From Panagrolaimus kolymaensis (Eukaryota > Nematoda > Chromadorea > Rhabditida > Panagrolaimidae): DNA of 64,000 bases. The notes beneath the pieces were generated by a model. It saw only the letters and a program-made list of their open reading frames with translations, made no database searches and was not told the origin of the DNA. The stretch's first letter is position 1, and the number at the start of each line of letters is the position of its first letter. The stretch covers positions 6,014,001 to 6,078,000 of the forward strand of contig JAJQJQ010000009.1 in assembly GCA_028622995.1 (NCBI GenBank). Reading direction: 5' to 3'. Below, piece by piece: positions 1 through 13,700 of this stretch. The translations under genes and the position numbers were made by a program.

Positions 1-2938
1 AAATAATTTTTCCATAAAAACAACTTTTTTTGGTTGCAAGAAAGCTTCAAAAAAATTTCCAATGCCAAGAATAATAATAAATTAGATCAAAAGAGATGCT
101 TCAAATTCATTCAACAAAATTCTGTTTGCTTCCTTAATCTTTGATCAAAGTTAAAAATTGATGCAAAATCATTTTTTGAGGAAATAAAAAAAACTAAATT
201 TAAAAATAAATAAGTTCATAAATATCTTTCACATTCTCTTTTTCTTATTTTTTTCAATTACTGTAAAATCAGGCGGCAGTAAAACAGGTGAAAAAAGAAA
301 TATTTTTAAGAAAGTTAGAAAATACAAAAAGTCAGAGTCACTCATTTTCTTTTACAATTCCCAGAAGTAAAAAAAGAGGGATATGTCAAACGATAAAATT
401 GTTGTTGTTAAAAATTAAAAGCTATACTTACTTAATTTTTTTTCTTTAGTTTTATGCTTTATTTCTTTCTATTTTCTTTTTTTTGTCTTCTATTATTAAA
501 AAAACGTACATAGATGATAGGAAGAAAAATGTGTATGTGACAGTCAAAAAAAATGCTTGCGTTGGTTGTCGTTAGTTGAACCTACTCAGAAACCTTTTTA
601 AGAGGCTTTTCCATAAATTTTTAAAACAAAAGAGAAAAATGTCTGAAGGTGTCGTAGCTTAGGATCCGCTGAGTTACTTTTCTTTTTTGTGACGTTTAAG
701 CTACAAATAGAAAAATAGATACTTTGTTTCTTTTTTTGCTTCCGCTTTTGTTTTTCATTTTTAATTTATAAATAAAAAAGCTAGGTTGCTTGATTTTGAT
801 TTATAGTTTTTCATTTATTTTTTATATTCGCTGCTGACAAATTGTTTTTAAAAGCATGTTATTTGTAAATCATTTAGTTTGCTTGTCGTTTTCGTTGGTT
901 TGAGACTTTTAAAAAAAGTTTGATGGCTTTGTAGCAATAAAAAAACGAAAGGGATAAAAAGGAATGCCCGAACATCATTATTTAAGTGTTAATGATTACG
1001 AAAAAAGTAGTCGAATGAATGAAGCGGAAATTAATTTTTTTTAGCCATTCATTAAAAGGATTAAACTTTTAAGAAAAAATATTTAAAAAAACGGAAATTA
1101 TCTGTCTTCATCGCTTTGCAGCTCGTTTTGCCTCAATTTCGATACAATATTGTTTATTTGCGCAAAAAGATGAGATGCTTACTTAAAAAACATTTGCTAA
1201 AAATATTAAAGGAGCACGATTTTTTTTTTGCTTTTTTTGATCTCTTGTTTGCCTGAAATTATGTTCAATTCCGTCGGTGGCAAAAAAATGTTATTGTGTA
1301 TTTTTCCTTACTTTTAATTTGATACAAATCAAAATGATACCAAAAAAAGCCTCAAACGATTTAGTTTTGTTCGATTAATTTTCAAATCGAAAAAATTTGC
1401 TTCCTTTTAGCTTTTTTTTAGTTTTCAAATTTTCATTCATAGTTTATTCCCCAAAAATACATATTTTTTGGATGTGAGACAGCAGCCATCTTCTTCCCTC
1501 TTCTTTCACATCTTTGTTAATTTTGACATTTTTATACATATTTTTTTTTGCATCACATTTCATTTATTCATTTTTCTTTTTCTTCCTCAAGTTTTTCCAG
1601 TATGAAGAAGAATAAAACTAAGTTTTTTTTATAAAACTTTTCTTGGACCCTACGCTTCGGGAATACAAATTAGCCGCTTGGTTTTGGTTATGCATAAATT
1701 TATTTCCTTTGGTTAAAAGTCAAAAAAAAACTTATTTCCAGAAATCGACCTCACTCAACAAGTCTGTCTCCGTTTTTTTCATCGCATTAAAGAATAATCC
1801 GTTTTTTGACACACAAACCAAAAAAAAGTTGTTTCTTAATGCCACTTTTTTTCTAACATATTTGAAATTCTTAAAGCCTTTTTTTTCTTAAGCTTTGATA
1901 TTTCTATTTTTGGATTTAATAAAATCTGGAAATTTTATCCGATCTTTTTGTGATTTTGAAAGATTTATTATTAGTTTTTTTGTGTTAATTACTATTTCTC
2001 ACGAAAAATATACTAACATGCACACTGTGCACTTTTATTGCCAAATTAAACTTTATTTATTATGTATGTATTATTTCCTTAATCTTATGCTTCAACGCTT
2101 TTTATTTCGATTCCAAGAATAAAAACGGTTCAAAAAATAAATAAAAATGCAACTTTGCCATTCTCATTCTTATTTTTTTCCCTTCCAAAAAAGTGAACAT
2201 CATTTATAAAAAAGCCATGTACTTGTTTTTTTTTTCTAACCAAAACCAAATAACAATAATAAACATACAAACGTACATACTTGAAAGTGTCAAAAAATGA
2301 CTTACTTTTTTGATGGTGTATTTATTTATTTTTTCTTGTTCATGCATGTTGTTGTCACACATTTTTTTTTCGAAATTACAAGTTTTTCATGGTTCTCAAA
2401 ATAAAAAGTAAGATTACATGAGTGCCATAAACTTAAATTATTTTTATTTCTTGTTTCCACTTAACAAATTGGTTCTCTTTTTTCTACTTCATTTTTTTTC
2501 ATCTGCTTGGCCGACGCCTGTCTTTTATTTCTTTCTTCTTAAAAAAAATATAAATTTAGAAAAGATGAATCATTTTTTTACGTATGAAATCTATTTTTTC
2601 CTCAATATTTATTTTATTGTTTCGTTAATGCTTTGAGTCTCTCTTCTTCTTTTATTTTTAAACGGCTTTAATTAACCTCATTTTTTATTTTTTCATTCAT
2701 TGAGAAACAACAATACACAAAGAAGCGTGTTTTTTAAGAGTCTTTTTTTATTCTTCGATTCTCGAATGTTTATTCATTAAATAAAAAAAATTTTGGAGGG
2801 CCATAAAATTACATATTTACGTGCCAAAGAAGCGTTTGCTTGTTTGATGACTATTTTTTTATTTTTTGGGCTTTTAATTACTCTTCTTCATTTATTTTTA
2901 TTTTTGTTTTTCAGCTTTCTCATCATAAAAATATAGAT
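1..2938. other. Non-coding upstream region
   Basis: I see no supportable gene here. The sequence is T- and A-rich with many homopolymer runs. The open frames present are short, low in complexity and unconnected by plausible splice sites. The right part probably holds the promoter and outron of the receptor gene that follows. Confidence 0.6.
2913..2914 (+). promoter_or_regulatory. Probable trans-splice acceptor of the GPCR gene
   Basis: A polypyrimidine run ending in TTTTTCAG lies 25 bases before the ATG at 2939, with no upstream coding exon found. This fits a spliced-leader acceptor. A 5'UTR cis-intron is the alternative. Confidence 0.5.
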
Positions 2939-4498
2939 ATGCCTTCTACTGCTCTTGCATTAGCATTGGATGAGGGGCTATCATCCGAAGTGTTGTTCGT
3001 CACAGATTTACCAGCACATATTGATAATACAAATAATGTGATGTTATGTAATTATGAATTTTATGAAACAACAGAAAAATGGTTATTAGGTAATTTTAAT
3101 TTATTTCTATAAAAAAATTTATCTTTCAAGTTAAAATTTTTGTTTTTAGGTGTTTTTGCTTTGCCATTAATATTTATTGGACTTCTTTCCAATGCAATGT
3201 CAATAATAATTTTTTCTCATCGTTTTATGCGACAGCAACCTTTAAACTGGTATTTACTTATATTAGCTATAAGTGACTCAGTTATACTTATTTCGTCATT
3301 TTTGGTTTTATCAGTTCCGCGTTTTGGTGAAATAATACAATTTTGGGATGCGACATATATAAGGTAATTTCATTTTTTCTTAACCTTTTAAATTTTATAA
3401 TGGTTTTTTTTCGCATTTACTACCACCTGTTTTTTAAAATTTATTTTCCTAATTCGTTTTGCTTTGATTGAATTTTGACTAACCACAAAACTAACATAAT
3501 TTTTTAGGACCTTCCTGACGGAAGTAGTTATTTTTAGTTATAATGCAACACCAATAATGTATGCTTTAATGACGACCGCTCAAACTGTAAGCGTATGGAT
3601 GACTGTGGCCATGTCTTTACATCGCTTTGTTGGTGTATGTTTACCATTTAAAGCTCCAACAATGTTGAATTCCAAAAATGTTAAAAGACTTATTGCAATG
3701 GTTTTAATTTCATCGCTAATGTTTAATACAACAAAATTTTTCGAGGTTTGTAAAAGAAAAAAGAAAGATTAAAACATAAAAAATGGCGGGAATGAAATTC
3801 GAGAAAATTTTAGGTCTACATAAGTAAAGTTTGCTTTATGATGCCAATTATGGTTGAACTTCCAGTTTTAAGTGCCACGAGTTTACGTCAAAATGAATTA
3901 TATAGAAAAATATTTTATGAATGGGCTTACACTTTAATTATGTTTGTTATTCCTTTCACCATTTTATTTATTGTTAATTTGATGGTTATAATTGCTATTC
4001 ACCGGTAAATATATTTTTAATTTTTTTGATCTAAAAAAGAAAAAAAAAATTTAGATCTCGAAAAGTTCATGCCAAATTAACCGTTTATGATGATGGAACG
4101 AGGAAGCAAGAATTGGCAAAAGAAATTTCAACTTCTGTTATGCTTGTTGCCATTGTTTTAGCTTTTATGACTTGTAACACTTTGGTGAGTAAATAAAAAA
4201 AACATTTTGTAGTAAAATAGTTTTAAATAGTTTATAATCATCAATTTTTGACTGTTTTTTGTTTTAGGCTTTCGTTGTAAATATTATTGAAAAACTTGAA
4301 CTTCATGATTTATATATTATGTTAGTGCCATGGAGTAATATTTTAGTAATGACAAATGCTTCAATTAATATATGCATTTATTGCATGTTTTCTGATAGAT
4401 ACAAACAACTTTTATGTTATTATACCAAATTTTTACGGTGTGAAAAGAAAAATGAAGGGTTTCAAATAATTGCGGGAAATTTTGGTACGGGTATTTGA
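2939..4498 (+). CDS. FMRFamide-type neuropeptide GPCR (rhodopsin family)
   Basis: Six exons (2939-3089, 3150-3363, 3508-3745, 3814-4004, 4055-4184, 4268-4498) encode 384 residues with seven hydrophobic helices. It is predicted to be a plasma-membrane receptor signalling through G proteins. TM1 holds GLLSNAMSIIIF with the expected Asn. TM2 holds LAISDS with the conserved Asp. TM3 ends in SLHRFVGVCLPF, the position of the DRY motif, here HRF. TM7 holds NASINICIYCMFSDRYKQL, the NPxxY region in the form usual for FMRFamide-receptor-like proteins. The N-terminus (about 50 residues) is acidic and has no obvious signal peptide. All introns are 48-144 bases and phases match throughout. Assignment to the FRPR/FMRFaR branch rests on the TM3 and TM7 motifs; the ligand is unknown. 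An AATAAA follows at 4548. Confidence 0.82.
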
Positions 4499-4547
4499 TT
4501 TAATTATTAAATAGCTATGTTTGTTTTTGTTTTATGTATATGTTTTA

Positions 4548-4553
4548 AATAAA
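4548..4553 (+). terminator. Poly(A) signal of the GPCR gene
   Basis: Canonical AATAAA 50 bases after the stop codon. Confidence 0.6.
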
Positions 4554-5206
4554 TCTTCTTTTTTATATTTGTTAAAAAACTTCTATTAAACATTTTCTCA
4601 TTAAATCTGTAATCCAACGCATACTTGGCAGCAACTAGCTTTATTTGTGTCCTCAAAACATATTAAACAATTTCCAATTTTTTCCATAATTTCTTAAAAT
4701 AGAATAAAAATTTGATTTTAAAAATTAAATTATTATTTTTATTAGCCTGTTCAAACTTCAAATTTTTAGTTTTGATAAAAAGATTTATTTAAGCTAAATC
4801 AATAGTTATGATAGTCTTCGATTCAAAAAATTAAAGACATATAATAAAATATTCAAAAAAAAATGGAGGAGAAAAAAGAATCTTAAAAATTTCCATGAAT
4901 GGAAAAAATTTATTAATCGAATGAGTTTTTATATGACCTTTTTGTTTATTGTTGATGCATCCATTTACTAGCCTGAAGGGTATTACTGTGGAAAGAAAAA
5001 CAATTTTGTCGTTGCACGAAAAAAAATTATGCAACAAAATGGAAAACAAAATTTTCTGGTAATTAAAATAAATCATACATATGTAAGTTTGAAATTTCAA
5101 TTTGGTGTGTATTAATTATTAAATTAAAAATCAGTTTATTAAAAAGATTACAAGATAAAGGACCAGCCATTACCAAAAATTAAAATCAATACCCAGAAAA
5201 AAAGTT
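4554..5206. other. Convergent intergenic region
   Basis: AT-rich spacer between two converging genes. Apart from 3'UTR sequence I see nothing in it. Confidence 0.5.
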
Positions 5207-7141
5207 TTAACCAGGGAGACCAGGAAGACCACCGAGACCTGCAAAATTTTGACAATTGGGTCCTGACCATCCGAGATTGCAAGCACAAATAAAGTTTTTA
5301 GCTGTTCCAAGACAAAGGCCATTGCCAGAACATTGAAGTGGGGAGAAACATAATGGTTCAATTTCACATCGTAAACCAAGAAAGCCAAGATTGCAAAGAC
5401 ACGTAGGTAAAAGTTTTGTGCCAATACAAAGGCCATTATTGTTACAATCTTTGAGTTCACAAAATAAGCCACCTGCAAGTGGAGCAACGGTATCAAGGAC
5501 TCGATTTTCACATCGCTTTCCAGTATATCCAAGATTGCAGAGACAAGTAAATTGATCCTTCGTTCCTAAGCAAATTCCTTGAGTGTTACAATCAGAGATT
5601 TCGCAAATTGTTCCTTGTGCTAAAATATTTTCCCATGTTTAGTAATTACTCATTTTTTGTTTTAAAAGTAACCTATTTCACATCGTTGTCCACTAAATCC
5701 TAAATGACAGGCACAACTGAAGGATCCTTTTGTTCCAATACATAAACCGTTGTTGTTACAATCAGAAGCATCACAAAGTGGATATGGAGCTAAAAGTTCT
5801 TTTAGATAAGAAAATTTTGTTCTATCAAAATTTTACTTGATTCACATCGACGTCCACTATAGCCAAGTTTGCATGCGCATGTAAACGATCCTTTAGTTCC
5901 AAGACAAACACCATTGTTATTACAATCACTGGCTGAACAAATAATGGTATGTCCCGAATCTCCAATCACGGCTAAATCAAATTAATTATTTTAAGATGAT
6001 TACAAAGACTTTAGTTTACCATTATCAAATACATTTGTTTCACATCGAGTTCCTGTGAATCCAACATAACATAAGCAAACAGGTAAACTTTTACTTCCCA
6101 TGCAAACACCTTGATTATTGCAATCTTGTGGCCCACAAATATCTAATCCTTGGTTTAATGGCATTGAATAATTTGCTGCAGCTATAATGGGTTGGGATTG
6201 AGGGAAATCATTTGGAATTGGATAGGTTGGGTAATTGTTGCCAGGAAAGGCGACAGGGTAGTTATTGCCACTGCCGACGACGGCATTATTTCCAAAATTG
6301 TTGTTTACTTCATTATTTTGTGGATAATATGGATAACCAGGATTATAAGGATTATATCCATTTTGTTCAACAAAAGCTGGTGCTGGAAATTGATGCATTG
6401 GTTCAATAACATTTTGCATGGGTGCAATTGGATATGAAGGTGGAGGATAAACGTTGCCACCATTATTTGGATAAACAATGCCGGCACCATTATTAGGATA
6501 TGTATTTATTGGACTAATGTTGTTAATTGGTTGTTGCGGAAAGGGTTGAGGTTGAGGTTGTAGTTGTGGAAAATTGTTTAAATTATTTGTCGTCGGCAGC
6601 GACTTGAATAAATTATTAAATCCTAAGGAAGCCAAGCCATTATTATTATTGTTGTTATTACCAAAAATGGATGGGAAAGTTCCCATTGGATCTGTACCGG
6701 ATCCAAATAAATTACTTAAAAGCCCAAATAAATCATTACCAGAATTAGCTGAATTTTCGCATCGTGTTCCAGTGAAGCCGAGATTGCAAATGCAATTGTT
6801 TTGCAAATTGTTGCCTATGCAAATTCCATTACCACTGCATGCAATTTTAGAATCGCATTGAGCTGCAATAATAATTTGAGTTTTTATAACTTAATAAAAA
6901 TTATTAAAAGTTACCTTGATCACATCGAGGTCCAGAAGATCCTAATTCACAGAAGCACAAAGGTGCTGTTTTAGTTCCGATACAAGTGCCGCGGTTATTG
7001 CAATCAGTTCTATCACAAGCCGAATTAAGCTATAATAATAAAAATGTATCTAAATTTCAAATAACTTAAAAATATGCTTACAAATTGAGCATAAACACCG
7101 CAGACAAAAAATAATAAGCAAGCTATAGCTTTAGAAAACAT
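5207..7141 (-). CDS. Secreted protein with eight EGF-like domains and an Asn/Pro/Gln-rich linker
   Basis: Six exons on the minus strand (7141-7082, 7029-6915, 6862-6020, 5971-5837, 5789-5673, 5619-5207) give 560 residues. A signal peptide (residues 1-18, hydrophobic core CLLFFVCGVYA) is followed by eight near-identical six-cysteine EGF modules of the form C-x4/5-C-NNxGxC-xGTK-C-x-C-xLGxxGxRC. Modules 1-2 are separated from modules 3-8 by a linker of about 200 residues rich in Asn, Pro, Gln, Tyr and Gly (runs of Asn, QPQPQP, PNNG). The modules lack the D/N-x-D/N-E calcium-binding signature. The protein ends soon after EGF 8 in a short Gly/Leu/Pro tail with no membrane helix or GPI signal, so it is probably a free extracellular or matrix protein. 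It shares an upstream region with the divergent sushi-repeat gene. No named family member is recognised. Confidence 0.85.
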
Positions 7142-7798
7142 GATTTATAAATTGATACAAAAATCGAAATGTCGATGTTAAATGGGCTCAAAGCCATCGC
7201 TTTTATATTAACTCAATTTGATCAAAGTGGTCAGTTAAATAATAATCTTGTCAAATATAACGCAGGTGTAAAAACAAAAACAAAATCTTGACAAACTATG
7301 TTCATTTTTTTTCGAAAAAGGATGAATACGAAACAACTAACATTAGTATTTTATTCTGAGTAAATATCGATGACGCTAATGTCAAAGGATGAGGAAAAAA
7401 TGTTGGATAGTAGTATCTTTTAACAAAAGCATACATAAAAACAATAATCACAAGTAATAAAAAAATATATTAATTTTTATTTTACAAAGAAATAATTCGT
7501 TTATGCTTTACAACAACGAAATAGATAGATAATAAAAAGAATTCCCATTATAAAATTTAGAAATAATAAAAATGTTAAAAAAATTCTCAAAAAATAAATA
7601 TGGACAAAAAAATTAATTGTGAGAACTTTTGAAAGCGGAGGCTCTTGTTGCAAATTGTTTTAGAATAAAAAGGAAAAACGATGCAATATAAAAGCAGAAA
7701 ATCCTTTGATTTTAGCGCATTGTTTCTTCCTTAAACTTTTTTCTCGTAAAGTTTTTAAGGAAGAAAAATTTCTATTACGGTAACAGAAAAATTACAAA
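7142..7798. promoter_or_regulatory. Shared divergent promoter region of the EGF and sushi-repeat genes
   Basis: This 657-base region separates two divergent secreted-protein genes. A TATAAAA box reads on the minus strand at 7207-7201, 60 bases before the EGF gene ATG. A second TATAAAA reads on the plus strand at 7687-7693, 106 bases before the sushi gene ATG. Few other genes in the window show such boxes. The role is inferred from position. Confidence 0.5.
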
Positions 7799-10700
7799 AT
7801 GAGACATTCCCCGCCGTTGTTACTTGGTGTATTTTTTGGTTTGATTTTAATTTTTAAGGTAAAAAAAGTTTTAATAATTTACATTTTTAAGGTTTACTGG
7901 TTTCTCAAGCATTTTCGGCTCGATGTCTTCCGATCAAGCAAAATAGTTTATTTGAAAGGCATCAAGAAATGAAAGAAGTTCGACCTTGCAATCATTACAG
8001 TGATGGAGTCGGAGAAGGTTGTGAAGTCGTTATTCGATGCTTCCTAGGTTAATATTTTTGTATTTCTAAAATAATAAAAAAATGTAAGTTGTTGTTTTAA
8101 GATTATTTCTTCCGCGATCCCAAATATGCTGATGGCCAACGTTTAACATGTTCAGCTGGAGCTTGGACGGTAAATGGACAAACTGCAGCCATTGCTGCTT
8201 GTGATAAAGGTTGTAAAGTTTTACGTGAAAGTGAACTTCTTGGAATGCGAAATGCTACCTTCCTTGTTGGTCCACCAAAAGAAGAATTTCGTAATGGGGA
8301 TGTTTATTATTGGCCTCGAGGAACTCACATTGAAACTAAATGTAAAGAAGGGTATGATTTTGATGAATCCAAAAATCGTAAAAATGGTAAAGATACTCAT
8401 ACTTGTCTTGGTGGAGATGAATATTGGCGGGATGATAACGTTAATGAATACACTGGTAGTCGGCCTGGTCTTTGCTTACCAACATGTGACCAAATTACGT
8501 AAGTTCATGAAATTTGTGGAAAAGTAAATTCTTTGAATTATTTAGTGATATTCCACCATCAGTCGAGGTTATCGTTAAACCAACAGCTGATTATTTGACT
8601 GACAATCAAAGAGTTCTTTCAAATTCCATTTACAAATTTGTATGCAAAAGCGGAGAATCTTTGGATTGTAGAAAAAATCAAACTCTCATTTGTCGTGGTG
8701 GCGTTGATGGTTATTATGACCCTTATAATGGACAAACACGTCAAAACGTCTTCACTTGTGCTTCCAAAACTTGTCCCGCATATCAAAATACAGATAAAAA
8801 TGCAGTTGTTTTTGCTGGAAAAAAAGATTGCCCTCGAAATGTTGATGGTGAAGTTCCAGAAGATTGTGAAATCAGTATTCGATGCAAAGAAGATTATTAT
8901 TACGCTCAACCAAATGGAGATGGGGAACGAGTTTTGGTATGCAAAAATGGTGAATGGGTTGATAAAAGCACTGGCAAAAAACCAACAAATGAAAATGAAT
9001 GTCAAAAAGGTTGCAGAGTTTTGAATGAAAATAATCCACAAGAACTTGGAAATGCAACGTTTATTGGTCCTGGGAAACCAACCAAAACTGTAAGTATCTC
9101 AATAATATTTCATAAAAAAAATTTAAACCCTAAAAAATTACAGTACAAAAATGGTAAAGATGAATATTGGCCAGCTGGAACGATTGTTGAAACAAAATGC
9201 AAAGATGATTATGCTTTTGATATGCCTGATGATCGAATTCGTGGCAAAGATAAATATGTTTGTGTCGGAGGCGATGACTTCTGGAATGATGGATACAAAA
9301 ATAAATACACCGGAAGCCGACCTGGTCTTTGTCCTCCATTATGTGAAGCCTTTGACAAAAATAAGCTTCCACCTGGCGTTAAAATAACTCTGGATCCTGC
9401 AAGCTCGGATTTAACTGAAAAAGTTAATGATAAAACTTATGTTTTCTCTTCAGCTCTTTACAAGTTTAAATGCGATGATGGTAATAAAAGTTTTTTAAGA
9501 AGTGATAAAAAAAATTAAATTTTTAGGCTACAAATATCCTTCGGGAAATCCAGAACAAACTCTCATTTGTCGAGGTGGTGATCTTAAATACTATGATCCA
9601 GAAACTCATAAGTTTAAAGCTGGAATCAAAGAAGTAATAAATTCTAAAAAAGAACAAAAATAAGAAAAATGTTTTAGTGCATTTCTGATGGCTGCCCTGT
9701 CATTTCGGCTGCTAATATTGATAAAAATGCAGTTATTTCATCTTCAAATGATAAATGTAAAAGCAATGGTGATACTGCACCTGAAGGTTGTGTTATCACA
9801 ATTCAATGCAAAGCAAAAAGTAAGCAAACTAAAATAGTAATAATAAAAAATAAAATAATTGCTAAATTTAAGCCCATTTCTTCTATTCACCCGATTACCC
9901 TGATGGTCAAAAGCTTACATGTCAAAAAGGAAAATGGCATGATCAAAATGGAAAAGTAGTTGAACCTAAAAATGGAATCCTTTCTGATCGATGTGTTGGT
10001 GGATGCGCAGCTCTCACAGATGCTGATATGCCATATGCAGTTTTTGTTGGAAGTAAACCCAAAGGAGATTTCGAAGTTCATAAAAATGGAAAAGACGAAG
10101 TTTGGGCGGCCAAAACTGTTATTGCAACAAAATGCAAATCAGGTTATGGTCGACCTGATCCTGATGATCAAAAACATGAACCAAATAGATACATTTGCGA
10201 TGAAGGTGGATGGACTAATTTAGCCACAAATGAAGCAAATCAAAAGCCTGGAAGTTGTGTTCCTCTTTGTAAAGTTCCATCTTTGCAAGATGGCACAAAA
10301 TATTCATCCAAGTTGGATGCTTCATCGAAGATTGAAACCGATGGAATCTCTTATGTTTACCCCAAAGTTGTTCTCAAAATTCAATGTGAAGAAAATTACA
10401 AGCCTCCAGAAAATGTCAAATATCCCGATAATACACAAGATTTGGATTGCAAAGGTGGCGATGATGGGTTCTTTGATCCAACAACTAAAAAAAACAATGC
10501 TGTGCCAATCGTTTGTAAAAAAGTTGGAGCTGATGGTTGTAGCCCAATTACACCTGCTATTGTTGGACCCGGCGCTGATGTTAGTGCAGATAAATGCGAA
10601 ATTAAGGGCGGTTTGGCTACCGTGGGTTGCACGGTTACAATTAAATGCAAAGATGGATATTATCCTTCCTCTGGAGCTGGGGATAAAACACCTGAGCAAC

Positions 10701-13700
10701 AAACGTTGAAATGTGAAGCAGGTGTTAATGGATGGGTTGATCCAAATACTAATACCAAAAATGCAACCCACCTCATTTGTCTTCCTGGATGTGATGTAGT
10801 TGAAAATCTTGATCGAGCAACCATTATTGGAGCTAAACCAGAAGTAATTACAGTTGGAAACAAAAAATACCACAAAGCTGGAACACAAATAAAAATTAAA
10901 TGCAAAGATGGTATGTTTACAAAAATAAATATTTCAATTCTAAATAAAGACCATTTTTTAGAATATGTTCCTAAAACTGGCCCCGAACGTGAAGAAGATG
11001 CCATACCATATAAATGCAAAGGTGGAAATAAAAATGCTCAATGGATCAATGAAATCACCAAAAAACCTGAATCCAAACCGGGAGACACATGCTCAAAAGT
11101 TTGTGATGCACTTAAAAATTTGCCCACTGGTGTCGCGGCTATTCAAAGCCCTGGTTACTTTGAACATAAAGGAAAATCCGTGGTTGTTGAAGGTGAACAA
11201 TATGCTCTTAAATGCATTGATGGATATAAATATCCTGCTTCATCCACTCCCTCAGCTAAAGGAAAACAAAATTTGCTTTGTCAAGGTGAACCTGATGGCT
11301 ATCGAGATACTGACACCAATAAAACTACAAAGGAGCCACAAGCATGTGAACGAGGTTCACCTGAAGGATGTTCTAAACTTGATGTTGAAAATCCACCAAC
11401 CAACACTAAAGTTGCGGATAGTTCTGGTTGCAAATTGCAAAATGGTCTCACTTCTCCTGGCTGCAAAGCTACTCTTGAATGTGCTAAAGAACATTACCCT
11501 AAAAACCCTATTTATCAAAAAGATGGAAAACAAGATCTTGAATGCAAGGATGATGGAAAGGAATCACATTGGAATGATCAAACTAAAAAAGTTGTGGTCG
11601 ATTTTCTTGAATGTCAAGAAGGTTGTAGCGTTGTGGATCCTCTTAAAAATGCAATTTATACTAAACAACCTGCACCAACAATTAAATCAGGCGGCCAAAA
11701 TATGTATTCACCTGGAACTATAGTAACAGTCAAATGCAAGCCAGGTACTGTACCGGCTGATGGTGATATTGATGATGCTGAAAAGCCAACCGATTATGAA
11801 TGTAAAGGTGGACAAAAAGGATGGTTGAATAAAAATACAGGCAAAAATGAAGAAAAGCCTGGTGATAGTTGCCTCACAGTTTGTGATGCATTGACTCCAT
11901 TACCTGAAGGCGTTCGAGCTATTCAACAAGCAGCTGAATTTATGTATCGAGATAAAATGGTTGTTCGTGAAAAATCTCTATACGTCTTTAAATGTGCTGA
12001 TGGATACTTTTATCCAAAAGATACTCCTCAAGCTAAAAACAATAAACAAAATGCTGTTTGTGATGGAACTAGTGGACGTTACATTGATCCCGCTGCTGGT
12101 AATAATGATACTTTTACTCGCCCTCTTGCATGTGAACGCGAAGTTGGAGATGGATGTAAAGATTTGGCACAAGAAAATGGCAAAGTCACATCTGAACAAT
12201 GTCCATCTGGAGTTAAAAGTCGCGGAAATTGTTGCAAAATCACTGTTGAATGCAAACAAGGATATTATCCTGAAGCTCCAAATTATCAAAAAACTGGCAA
12301 GCAAGAACTTACTTGCAAAGATGGAAAAGATTGGATTGACCAAAATGGTCGAATCGTTAATGATAAACTTTATTGCTTGCCTGGTTGTTTGATTACACCT
12401 GAAGACAAAAAGGTTGTCAAAGTTACTAGTGATTCTGGACAAAGTGTTAAAGTTGATAATTATGTCATTTATAAACCCGGTGCCATTATTAATGTTACAT
12501 GTTATGGCGATGGAGTGGTTTGGAAGAATGATATCACAGATACTAAAAAACCTCACAGCTATGAATGCAAAGGTGGCGATAATAAATGGGAGCGACAAGA
12601 TGATAAAAAGAGTACAGTAACTATTGGTGAAGGCTGTGTCAATACTTGCAAGGTTGAATCCCTCAAAGTTCCTGATACAGTTCGACAAGTACAAACTGCT
12701 CAAACATTTGAACATGGTGGTGAAACTCTCATTGTTGCAGGAAGTTCATACATCATGAAATGCAAACCAGATTATGAATATCCCAAAACTTCGCCTTATT
12801 CACCAACAGGCAAGCAAACTTTGCAATGTAATGGCGATCAGAGAAAACTTGAAGATAAAGAAAACCCTACAAATAAAGATGCAAAAATTAACGAATGCCT
12901 TCCCAAAGATGGTGCTAATTTATGCAAAGATATTTCACAAAATCCTGAAACCACTCAAGTTCATGTTCAAAATTGTGAAAAGAAAGGTGATTATTATCCT
13001 ACTGGATGCAAGGTTGAAGTCGCTTGCAAAGTTGGATATTATCCTAAAGATCCCGAATATCAACAACAACCTGGAACTCAAACTATTACATGTGAAAGTG
13101 CAGGTCGTGGATGGGCGGATCAAAGATATCGTCCAGTTAAAAAGCCACTTGAATGTCTTAAAGGGTGCGTCAAGCCTGCTCTTAACTCCGCCACTAACAC
13201 CGATAAGAAAACAACCACAACAAACTTTGTCATTGGTAAAGAACAAGTTTCATGCACCGTTGAAGAAACTACAGTCACCAAAAATTCTTCTTCCCTCGGT
13301 GATGACAATGCTTTCTATTGTCCAAGAAATAACTCTGATGGAACCACAAACGATGTCGTTGATAAAAGTTGTACCAATGCTTGCGCTACTTTACACAGTC
13401 CATTCCCAGAAGGTGTTAAACTTCAAAGAGTAGTGGATTAACTTTTATTAGTTTGAAGAATTTCAAGTAATTTTAAAATTTTCAGCTCGTTGGACATAAA
13501 TTAGATGTGGGCAAAAAATCATTTGTTCATAATAATGCTCAATACATTTTCCAATGTGCAAGCGGTATGTCAGATAATAGAAAACTTACATAGTTCTAAA
13601 TTTTTTTAGGTTACCAATATCCTAAAAATTCCAAACATCGCCAACCAGGACAACAAATTTTAAAATGCGATGGTAAAACAAATCAATATGATGACCCTAT

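Noticed and set aside
1643..2636. Three open frames of 72-82 codons near the left edge
   Set aside because: Phe/Leu/Lys-rich translations of T/A runs without splice partners or recognisable motifs.
7799..7891. Obvious donor GTAAAA at 7859 for the first intron of the sushi gene
   Set aside because: Joining it to the acceptor at 7891 shifts the frame and stops soon after; the in-frame donor at 7839 also gives a better signal peptide. The true junction still needs cDNA.
10965..12620. Long plus-strand frames overlapping the sushi gene in another frame
   Set aside because: Low-complexity Leu/Lys/Met-rich translations of the repeat codons in a shifted frame; the sushi frame explains the cysteines and splice sites.
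11978..12715. 245-codon antisense open frame, plus others at 10322-10888 and 8619-9041
   Set aside because: They lie opposite sushi-repeat exons and read Ile/Phe/Ser-rich sequence produced by the complement of Lys/Asp/Gly codons; no splice sites or domain content.
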